DNA of 27,650 nucleotides, from NCBI GenBank assembly GCA_049282265.1, contig JBAPTR010000115.1, positions 1 to 27,650 on the forward strand. Direction: 5' to 3'. The first letter of the stretch is position 1, and every line of letters starts with the position of its first letter. The notes beneath the pieces are model-generated. The model worked only from the letters and a program-made list of their open reading frames with translations. It searched no databases and had not been told where the DNA came from. This DNA is from CAYUCJ01 sp049282265 (lineage in GTDB: Bacteria > Desulfobacterota > DSM-4660 > Desulfatiglandales > Desulfatiglandaceae). A program made the position numbers and the translations under genes. Of the stretch, positions 21,163-27,650 are shown piece by piece.

Positions 21163-22224
21163 TCAGCGCAGATAGATGGGGTTGGAAAAAATCCATGGCC
21201 TCCAGCCAAAAAGCGGAACGAACTTTTCCGCTTCGACCCGGTATACCCCTTTCCGCCTTATTTGGACCCGAACGTTACGGCTTCTCCACTCACCGGTCTT
21301 CTCCCCGTTTCTCACCAACCGTATCTTGCAGGATGCCGGACAGTGAAGGACAATGCGCCCCGGTTCGAAAGCGTATTCCTCGCCCATGTGCCATGTCTCC
21401 CCGGAAATGCTCCGATAAACAAAGGAAAACCCCCTGGCAGATTCCAGGCCGTCATGGGCGATAAAGAGCCGTCCCTGCCCCATGGTCCGGAAGATCTGCG
21501 CTTTGGCCTTTGATGAATTACGGGAAAGGGGCTCCTTGAGCAGAAGATGCAGGTCGATGGTATTCAGGAGGGTCCGGTAACTGAATGGTCTGAAGCGAAG
21601 TGGCCCCCAGGCGAACAGGCCGCCGTGCGCGTCCGAGCCACCTATGGCTACGACCCTCCTCTCCTGGCACTTCCGATCCCAGAATGCCAGGGTTTCCCTG
21701 CTGGGCCCCCTGAGACTTGCCTGTTTGAAGAGGAGGCAATACAGGCCATGAACCGGGGTGCGCACCCGTTCCTTCCACCGAGACATGTAGTTCCAGATAG
21801 AGATTCCGGTGTATCCCTCCACTTGGAGATCGTTCCAGGTATACGCGGTAGAGTGGTCCTTGAACGGCATTCCCTTTTCAAAGGGGTGAGCCAGGAATCC
21901 GAGGCCCCCTTGGGCCTTCACCCGGTTGATGACCTCCTGGGGGGTAAGACCTTTCCCGCGAATCATTTCCCGGATATTGAAGGCCAGATAGTGGTGGTAT
22001 CTCCCGCCAATTTCAAGGCCCATGAGTGTAAAAGTCTTCCCATGGAAACCTTCCTCTTCCAGGTGCAGGGAATCGGTCATGGAATCGTGGTCGTTCAGGG
22101 CAATGAAATCAACCCCGTTTTCAGATGCCGCCCTTGCTATTTCGGCAACACCGCTCCCGCCGTCTGAATAGCGGGAATGGATATGCACGTTGCCCACGTA
22201 TTCGAAGAATTCCCGGTTATTCAT
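21163..22224 (-). CDS. PHP-domain phosphoesterase (last gene of the transglutaminase-ABC operon)
   Basis: PHP proteins are metal-dependent phosphoesterases of the histidinol-phosphatase/DNA polymerase III PHP fold. The 353-residue product shows the metal ligands in order: HIHSRYSDG (H14, H16, D21), NDHD (D45, H46), LEIGG (E71), FLAHP (H113) and GGSDAHG (D198, H200). After about residue 215 comes a C-terminal extension with beta-rich character (FIAHDG...GFSFVYRS...GKVLHC-like strands) that resembles PHP proteins acting on nucleotides or envelope polymers, but its role is unknown. The start overlaps the ABC permease gene by eight bases, so the two are translationally linked. No signal peptide is seen, so it should be cytoplasmic. 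Confidence 0.85.
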   Translation of the reverse strand: MNNREFFEYVGNVHIHSRYSDGGSGVAEIARAASENGVDFIALNDHDSMTDSLHLEEEGFHGKTFTLMGLEIGGRYHHYLAFNIREMIRGKGLTPQEVINRVKAQGGLGFLAHPFEKGMPFKDHSTAYTWNDLQVEGYTGISIWNYMSRWKERVRTPVHGLYCLLFKQASLRGPSRETLAFWDRKCQERRVVAIGGSDAHGGLFAWGPLRFRPFSYRTLLNTIDLHLLLKEPLSRNSSKAKAQIFRTMGQGRLFIAHDGLESARGFSFVYRSISGETWHMGEEYAFEPGRIVLHCPASCKIRLVRNGEKTGEWRSRNVRVQIRRKGVYRVEAEKFVPLFGWRPWIFSNPIYLR

Positions 22225-23911
22225 TATCCTCCAGGGACTGTAGTCCCATATTCATGGGTTTCCGGATTACAAAGATGCTGATGACCAGTACGGAGGCGAA
22301 GGAACCCGCCACAAAAAACCAGACCGGCGTGGAAACCGCAGTTCCGTTCACCTGGGCCGAAAAGAGAAGATAGACAGGTCCTGCCTCCAAGACGATCACC
22401 GCAGCAACATAAAGGGTGCTTATCATCATGAAGAGCAGCCCGCCGAATCCCGTGGCGACTTTGGCAATATTCTCGAAACCGAAATCCGGGTATCTCGCGC
22501 CGAGTCCTACCCCAAGGGCCACAATACCCGGAATCAGGAACAGCATGGTTATCACGGAGAGCATCATGGCAAAAGAGCTAACCTCGAGAAGCAGGTTGGT
22601 CAGGACCACGAGTACCTCCCCCAGGACAAGCATCGGCGGGAGAAAGAGGAGATACTTTCCCCAGAGGAGCCGTTTCAGGGAAAGCGGCGAACAGCGGATC
22701 ATCCAATAGGCACGCCCTTCCCCGCTGATGGAGGGAAAGGCAAAACGGGCGGAAATAGCCGATACCACGAAGCCCACAAGACCCATATTCAGGAAGGCGA
22801 GTTCGTTCTGGAGGAAATCAAGGCGAATGGGGCTCCTGTCCAGGGGAAGGGCCGAGAAATTGTAGAGATAGACCACCACCAGGGCCCCGAGCAAAAGCAG
22901 CTGGCTCCACTGGGTGTTGTCCCGAAAAAAGCTGCGTACATCCTTGGCCATGAGGGCCCCCAGATCCCTTCCAAAGACACGGAAAGCTACTCCGTCGAAG
23001 GCCCTGAGCATAATTTTTCCGGTCCCCTTCTTTCGATTTGCCTCCTGGGATTTGGAAAATCCGTCAAAATAGAGGGTTCCCGACGCCCAAAGGTTGAATA
23101 CGGCAAGAGAGCCAGCCGTTGACCAGGCCAGTCCACTGTTGAACATCAGGGACTCCCCGCTTCCACGACCGAAGGTATTCCAGAGGGCATCGCTGATCCA
23201 CCGGGTGGGCAGATAGGGGGAGTCCGTTGCCCGAAGGGTAGATAGGTATTCGGACACTGAAAAGAAGGCACCCGGATCCAGCATCCTCTCGGGCCTGAGA
23301 AAACGGAAAACGAGGTAGAGTGCGACGCCCATCAGGAGGCTGAGAAACAGCACAATATCCCTCGTACGATTGGCCGGAAAAATGGAGACAAGTGCCATGA
23401 TGATCAGGAGCCCTATTCCGCCGGCAATGAAAACCATGGCCAGGTTCATATGAATGAGCGTCACATAGAAAGAAAATCCGGGCCGGTAGACATAGGCGTA
23501 AGCCATGAAGACAGGTAACCCGAATACCAGGAGCATCCAGGAACTGTCCAGGAGGGTGTACACGGCCCGCGAGGCGAAAAGCTCCTCAACGGGGGCCGGT
23601 GCGGCGTGGCAGAACTCCAGATCATTGGAAAGATAAAGATTGCTCAGTCCACTGATAATATTGCTGAAGACAAGGAGAGAAAACAGGGTCAAGAGGATCA
23701 TGTTCAAGAGTTTGTGCGCGAGAAAATCACCGAGCATTTCCACCGATTGAAAATAGAGGAGAGTCTTGCAGGAAAGAAAAAAGAGGACTAGGAGAAAACA
23801 GACACCCATGGCACCCAGGATAAAGGCCTTCTTCCTGGACTTCCCCTCTTTGCGAAGTACCCGGTTCCGGAAACCGAATACTTTAGGTCTCAGAAACGTG
23901 AGCAGCATCAT
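22217..23911 (-). CDS. ABC-2-type exporter permease
   Basis: A 564-residue integral membrane protein with about 11-13 hydrophobic helices, partner of the ATPase encoded just upstream. It begins with a short basic segment (FRNRVLRKEGKSRKKA) before helix 1, and has two membrane blocks (about 30-240 and 330-545) separated by a soluble loop (about 240-330). It is longer than the usual 250-400-residue ABC-2 permeases and resembles the large putative exporter type found beside single ATPase genes. The start overlaps the ATPase gene by 29 bases; the end overlaps the PHP gene. Substrate is unknown. Confidence 0.8.
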   Translation of the reverse strand: MMLLTFLRPKVFGFRNRVLRKEGKSRKKAFILGAMGVCFLLVLFFLSCKTLLYFQSVEMLGDFLAHKLLNMILLTLFSLLVFSNIISGLSNLYLSNDLEFCHAAPAPVEELFASRAVYTLLDSSWMLLVFGLPVFMAYAYVYRPGFSFYVTLIHMNLAMVFIAGGIGLLIIMALVSIFPANRTRDIVLFLSLLMGVALYLVFRFLRPERMLDPGAFFSVSEYLSTLRATDSPYLPTRWISDALWNTFGRGSGESLMFNSGLAWSTAGSLAVFNLWASGTLYFDGFSKSQEANRKKGTGKIMLRAFDGVAFRVFGRDLGALMAKDVRSFFRDNTQWSQLLLLGALVVVYLYNFSALPLDRSPIRLDFLQNELAFLNMGLVGFVVSAISARFAFPSISGEGRAYWMIRCSPLSLKRLLWGKYLLFLPPMLVLGEVLVVLTNLLLEVSSFAMMLSVITMLFLIPGIVALGVGLGARYPDFGFENIAKVATGFGGLLFMMISTLYVAAVIVLEAGPVYLLFSAQVNGTAVSTPVWFFVAGSFASVLVISIFVIRKPMNMGLQSLEDNE

Positions 23912-24644
23912 GTGATTTCGAATTTCCTTTTGTGAGACTCAGGAACAGGCTTTCCAGATTGCCATTCCCACCGGCCTTTGATTTCAGGACTTCAGGAGGA
24001 CCCTGTGCGATGATCTTGCCGGCTTGAATAATGGCAATTTCATCACAGAGTTCCTCCGCCACTTCAAGGGAATGGGTGGACATGAAAATGGTGGTACCCG
24101 CCCTCGCCTCACGCCTGAAGATGTCCTTTACCAACCTTGCGCCGCTCGGATCCAGGCCCACCATGGGTTCGTCCACAATGAGCACCTGTGGTCGATGAAG
24201 CAGGGCGGCGCACATCACGAGCCGTTGTTTCATGCCGTGAGAATACCCTTCCACGAGTTCGTCTCTTCTATCCTCAAGCCCGAAAAGCTCCAGGAGCCGA
24301 AGGATCTCTTTTTCCAGGACAGGGGTCTTGTCCAATGCGTAGAGATCGGAAACGAAACGGAGAAATTCCACGGCCGTCAGCTTTTCATACAGGAAGGGAT
24401 GGTCGGGAATAAAGGCCATGTTTTTCTTGACTGCCGTGGGCTCCCGTGACAGGTCCCGCCCACCCAGGAGGATCCTGCCTTTTGTGGGTTTGAGCACCCC
24501 GGCCATCATCTTGAGGGTGGTGGTTTTTCCGGCGCCATTGGGCCCAAGGAACCCGTAAAGCACCCCCTTCCCTACAGACAGGTTGATGCCGTCAACAGCA
24601 CGTATACTCTTAAAGTACTTTGTAAGTTCAATCAGTTCGATCAT
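23883..24644 (-). CDS. ABC transporter ATP-binding protein
   Basis: The nucleotide-binding subunit of an ABC exporter, 253 residues. Walker A GPNGAGKT (34-41), Q-loop position replaced by DHPFLYEKLTAVE (81-93; the usual Gln before the loop is not evident, here IPDHP), signature YSHGMKQR (134-141, a variant of LSGGQ common in ABC-2 exporters), Walker B LIVDEP (155-160), D-loop GLDP and H-loop His191. It overlaps the transglutaminase gene by 17 bases and the permease gene by 29 bases. Confidence 0.92.
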   Translation of the reverse strand: MIELIELTKYFKSIRAVDGINLSVGKGVLYGFLGPNGAGKTTTLKMMAGVLKPTKGRILLGGRDLSREPTAVKKNMAFIPDHPFLYEKLTAVEFLRFVSDLYALDKTPVLEKEILRLLELFGLEDRRDELVEGYSHGMKQRLVMCAALLHRPQVLIVDEPMVGLDPSGARLVKDIFRREARAGTTIFMSTHSLEVAEELCDEIAIIQAGKIIAQGPPEVLKSKAGGNGNLESLFLSLTKGNSKSHDAAHVSET

Positions 24645-26169
24645 ATTTATAATTCAATACTTTGATCTTCAGCTTTCCGAACAGCGCAATGATCGCCGTT
24701 TGACTTTCCAGGTTTCCCCGGGCAAGCGTAATGTGGGTTGCGTCCGCCGGCATTTGGTTCAAGGTCGCGTCCATGCTCAACCATCGGCCCAGGTAGCCTT
24801 CGGTCCATGCATGGTAGTAAAACCTTCCCTTCACATACACCAGTCCTGCGCAAACCCTTGCGGGAATTCTCGATGCCCGGAGCAACGCCGCCAGGAGCAC
24901 GGCATGCTCATTACAATCACCCACAAGCTTCTCCAGGACCTCTTTCGCGCTTGGCACCGACACCACAGGGCGCTTATCCACTTTCAAATAGACCCAGGTC
25001 ATGAGTCTTCTCGCCACTCTAACGGGATCACGTTCAGCACCCGCAATCTCGCGGGCCATATTTTGCACCCCCGGATCGTCACTTTCAATGGTGAGTTCCG
25101 GTATAAGGTATTTTCCGATTTCCTCCGAAGGATTCGTGTAAGGCGGGGAATAGGAACCGCTTGCAGGCAAATCTTCGGCGATTACTTCCAAGTCCCCGTT
25201 CCTATGGTAGTGTTGCCGTTCCCCACTCAGGACGGTGGTATCGAAAGAAGTTTCCTCCAGACCTTTCAGATTCAGTTTCAAGTAAGTCAAATGTCTCGGC
25301 CTTGGAAGACCCCTGTCCGGTTTAAGGGAAACCAGTTCGTAGAAATCTCCCCCCCCTCCGGAGATGTTTTTTGAGGCCTGGCTCGGGTTTGAACGCACCA
25401 GGGTCATTCCCAATAGCCCGGTTTCCTTCAGAATATTGCCCTTGTCGTCGAGCCAGAAAAAGGCCGGTTGTCCCATGATCTCCGTTTCGAGACGAAGAGT
25501 CTTGTACTGGATCCCATGAATTCTGATTTTTTCACGACCCGAGATTCGGATCACTATGGTTTTTCGCGACAAGGTCGAAGGATCAAAAAAAGGAATGCGG
25601 AAGGACTTTCCCAACTCGAGATCCGTTCTCCGAAAGTAGTAGTTGAGAGAAGCGCCGAGAAAAAGCGGTCCTTCCAGTCTCATTTTTCTATCGGGGCTTC
25701 CTTTTCGCTTTATAATCAACTCTTCCCGGCCCACCTCTCCGGTGATCTCAAAATGGGTGAAACCGGAGCGCATACTGAAGCGAAAGTGCTTCAGCCGGAA
25801 ATTGTTGTCCACGAGTGCTTGGGTTTCGCTGCGAATCAGGCTCGGTCGGCCAAGGAGGTTGAGGTGGAGGAAAAGGGTATCATGGATGGCATATCCTGTG
25901 TCCAGGGGTTGAATCTGATTAACGGAGTATCCAATTTTCTTCCTGTTGAGGAATACTTCCATCCATGCCCGTTCAGGTTCCCTTATCTTGGTTTCGGCAG
26001 CAATCTTATTTTTAGTTTTATTATCAATAGAATAATCGGTATTGTTAGCTGTATTTTTTAAAACAAGAGCACCCATCATCACCAGCCAGAAGGCCACGAT
26101 AATTGTTCCGGTTCCCCGAATGAGAAACGTCTTTTTTCTGTTGTGACATCTATCTTGTGAGGTATTCAT
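24628..26169 (-). CDS. Membrane-anchored transglutaminase-like protein
   Basis: A 513-residue protein with an N-terminal signal anchor (basic RKK, then hydrophobic 20-38), so the bulk should lie outside the cytoplasmic membrane. Residues about 65-310 form a beta-rich domain of unknown function. The transglutaminase-like core (about 365-480) has the catalytic triad Cys419 (VGDCNEHA), His453 (YYHAWTE) and Asp467 (LSMDAT), with the usual spacing, so it may act as a cysteine protease or amidase or transglutaminase. Bacterial members often process peptides or envelope proteins. It is the first gene of the overlapping quartet. The start lacks a good ribosome binding site. Substrate unknown. Confidence 0.85.
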   Translation of the reverse strand: MNTSQDRCHNRKKTFLIRGTGTIIVAFWLVMMGALVLKNTANNTDYSIDNKTKNKIAAETKIREPERAWMEVFLNRKKIGYSVNQIQPLDTGYAIHDTLFLHLNLLGRPSLIRSETQALVDNNFRLKHFRFSMRSGFTHFEITGEVGREELIIKRKGSPDRKMRLEGPLFLGASLNYYFRRTDLELGKSFRIPFFDPSTLSRKTIVIRISGREKIRIHGIQYKTLRLETEIMGQPAFFWLDDKGNILKETGLLGMTLVRSNPSQASKNISGGGGDFYELVSLKPDRGLPRPRHLTYLKLNLKGLEETSFDTTVLSGERQHYHRNGDLEVIAEDLPASGSYSPPYTNPSEEIGKYLIPELTIESDDPGVQNMAREIAGAERDPVRVARRLMTWVYLKVDKRPVVSVPSAKEVLEKLVGDCNEHAVLLAALLRASRIPARVCAGLVYVKGRFYYHAWTEGYLGRWLSMDATLNQMPADATHITLARGNLESQTAIIALFGKLKIKVLNYKYDRTD

Positions 26170-26232
26170 AGGTGTGGCATTCAGTGCCGATGGGAAACAG
26201 CGCTGGTCTTGTATTGCTGAACAAATGGGAGA

Positions 26233-26889
26233 TTACAGGGGATGACCGATTTTTTCAAGCAGACGACGTGAGTTTTTCATCAGCACATCCAGGCTGCCCG
26301 CCGGAAGCCCTGCCCCCTCAACGACTTTTCTGGCCATTTCCCTGGTCAGGATATCTCCCGGCGCGTGGGTATCTGAATCCAATACCAGATCAGCTCCCGT
26401 CTCTCGTGCCAGTTTGGCCACGTGTCCGTTTGAGAAGGCGTGCCCCGGTCTTCCGGTGATTTCGAGAAAAATCCCCTTTTCCGCGGCAAGCGCCGCCTCT
26501 TCGGGGGTAATGAGTCCGGGGTGGGCCAAGATGTCGATCCCGGCTTCCAGCCCTGCCCTTCCGGTACCCGGTGCGACGGGTTCCACAATGGTCTCGCCGT
26601 GCAGCACGACCAAAGCCGCCCCCAGCTCCCTCGCTCGGTTCACGAGATCCCCGATCAGAGAAGGTGGAACGTGGGTCAATTCGACACCCGGTATGACCTT
26701 GACCGACTGGGTCCTGTTGAGATCTCCGGCCACTTTCACGATCCTAGGGATGACAAAATCAAGTGTGGATGAATCAACGTGATCCGTTATGGCAACAGCC
26801 GCATACCCAAAGGCTTCGAACCTTCTGACCAGTTCCGAAGGAATCAGTACGCCATCGCTGAATAATGAATGGGTATGCAAGTCTATCAT
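26233..26889 (-). CDS. PHP-domain phosphoesterase, histidinol-phosphatase-like
   Basis: A compact 218-residue PHP enzyme with all metal ligands: DLHTHSLFSDG (H5, H7, D12), TDHVD (D36, H37), GVELTH (E70, H73), LHGE (H97), LAHPG (H123) and DSDTHAPGD (D173, H175). The length equals a bare PHP fold with no extra domain. Family members hydrolyse small phosphoesters; the exact substrate cannot be read. It follows the bifunctional-nuclease-family gene by six bases and is 63 bases before the transglutaminase gene, so it may belong to one long transcript. Confidence 0.88.
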   Translation of the reverse strand: MIDLHTHSLFSDGVLIPSELVRRFEAFGYAAVAITDHVDSSTLDFVIPRIVKVAGDLNRTQSVKVIPGVELTHVPPSLIGDLVNRARELGAALVVLHGETIVEPVAPGTGRAGLEAGIDILAHPGLITPEEAALAAEKGIFLEITGRPGHAFSNGHVAKLARETGADLVLDSDTHAPGDILTREMARKVVEGAGLPAGSLDVLMKNSRRLLEKIGHPL

Positions 26890-26895
26890 TTTGCG

Positions 26896-27393
26896 CTACA
26901 TCTTGTATTTTCCGAAATCTTCGGGGTTGAGGCTTTCCAGAATTTCCTGCCACTTCTTACCCTGTTCGGACTTGTCTTCAGGTTCGGCTTTGAGGTCAAT
27001 CTGGCTGGATTTTTGAATAACCTCCTCGGCTACGAATATCGGCGCATCAACACGCAGGGAAAGGGCCAGGGCATCGCTTGGCCTGGCGTCTATTGACATT
27101 TCCTTCTCACCATGACGGAAATGAATGAGTGCGTAGTAGGTGTTATTCTTGAGATCAACAACTTCAATCTTCAGGACTTTCAGGCCAATCATTTCCATAA
27201 TGTTTTTGAGCAGATCATGGGTCATGGGTCTTGAAAATCTAATTCCTTCAAGTTCACTGGCAATGGCGGTTGCCTCCAGTAGGCCGATCCATATGGGCAG
27301 CGTCTTTTCGCCATCGATTTCTTTCAATATGACGATAGGGCTGTTAGTAAGTGGGTCCACGGTCAATCCGGATATGACCATCGGTTTGAACAT
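26896..27393 (-). CDS. Bifunctional nuclease family protein (DUF151/BFN)
   Basis: A 165-residue protein with the BFN domain (about 2-140), seen in TLPIWIGLLEATAIASELEG, RPMTHDLLKNIMEMIG and SIDARPSDALALSLR. Some family members show RNase and DNase activity, but the molecular role in bacteria is poorly known. The last 25 residues are charged. I start at ATG 27393 (MFKPMVISGLTVD) because GGAGGAAGTT lies directly before it; the frame is open to 27471 without family similarity. It is the first gene of the minus-strand group and is preceded by a likely promoter. Confidence 0.88.
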   Translation of the reverse strand: MFKPMVISGLTVDPLTNSPIVILKEIDGEKTLPIWIGLLEATAIASELEGIRFSRPMTHDLLKNIMEMIGLKVLKIEVVDLKNNTYYALIHFRHGEKEMSIDARPSDALALSLRVDAPIFVAEEVIQKSSQIDLKAEPEDKSEQGKKWQEILESLNPEDFGKYKM

Positions 27394-27442
27394 AACTTCC
27401 TCCATCCGTTCCATGTGCTTTAAGAAGCAGTATTTGAATCTC

Positions 27443-27471
27443 ATTTTTAACCATAGCGGGTATTTTGTCAA
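27443..27471 (-). promoter_or_regulatory. Sigma70 promoter of the BFN-PHP gene group
   Basis: On the minus strand a perfect TTGACA (27471-27466) and AAAAAT (27448-27443) are 17 bases apart, about 50 bases before the BFN start at 27393. Further upstream to the window end (27472-27650) I see no gene, only a short direct repeat TACGGGAT near 27560. Confidence 0.6.
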
Positions 27472-27650
27472 TACAACTTTGATGATTCAAGCAACCATCA
27501 ACGCTTCCTGGAAAAGCAAGCATACAGTTCAACGACGCAGAATGCACCCCGCGAATACGGGATGTTACGGGATCGGTTTCCACCGTACCGTCAATTTTCC
27601 TGTCTGAAGATTGTATTTTCTGGCTTCTTGCTGTTTTTACTCAAGATATT

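Noticed and set aside
27472..27650. 3' end of another gene at the right window edge
   Set aside because: Frames on both strands are interrupted by stops; a 23-codon open piece on the minus strand is too short to support a call.

Overview
The window looks like chromosome of a Desulfobacterota-type (former Deltaproteobacteria) bacterium. This rests on gene content: an A-adding/CCA tRNA nucleotidyltransferase fused to DHH and CBS domains, a trpS-scpA-scpB-rluB run, rpoZ next to dnaJ, a DksA homologue, a Ser/Thr kinase with an anchored tail, and moderately GC-rich coding DNA interrupted by AT-rich spacers. The exact taxon cannot be read from the sequence.

Left part (1-9462). A YifB/ComM-type AAA+ gene on the minus strand is cut off just after its NPCGCG motif and runs into unrelated DNA at the window edge. 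Divergent from it are rpoZ-dnaJ (2-nt gap), dksA with an intrinsic terminator, the 896-residue DHH-CBS-nucleotidyltransferase, and then trpS, scpA, scpB and rluB with start/stop contacts. This is information-processing and chromosome-segregation housekeeping. A repeat element of about 170 bp with imperfect inverted ends fills the gap before trpS. Related repeat pieces fill the gene-free 9463-9947, which ends at tRNA-Val(CAC) and its terminator.

Middle part (10086-19818). An MFS exporter starts directly behind the tRNA terminator. Opposite it is a three-gene minus-strand signalling cassette: membrane-anchored Ser/Thr kinase, small excisionase-type DNA-binding protein, and a receiver-only response regulator overlapped by ATGA. 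Then come a phosphoglycerate mutase (gpmI), a probable gene remnant, a CoA-disulfide-reductase-like flavoprotein with a C-terminal rhodanese domain, and a histidine ammonia-lyase (hutH). A perfect Shine-Dalgarno and TTG start directly after hutH lead into only 32 codons, so the next gene appears to have been lost.

AT-rich segment (about 19880-21024). It lies between hutH and tRNA-Leu(TAA). It carries an extended -10 promoter, two mini-ORFs that step by ATGA overlaps into a TerB-like gene, and a 46-codon ORF coupled by a GTGA overlap. A 10-bp copy of the tRNA-Leu 3' end at the far side hints at an old insertion, but the evidence is thin.

Right part (21163-27471, all minus strand). In transcription order: bifunctional-nuclease-family protein, PHP phosphoesterase, then a tightly overlapping quartet of membrane-anchored transglutaminase-like protein, ABC ATPase, ABC permease and a second PHP phosphoesterase. 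The quartet is the best candidate here for a little-described functional unit. I found no CRISPR array, no intact transposase or integrase, and no known riboswitch.
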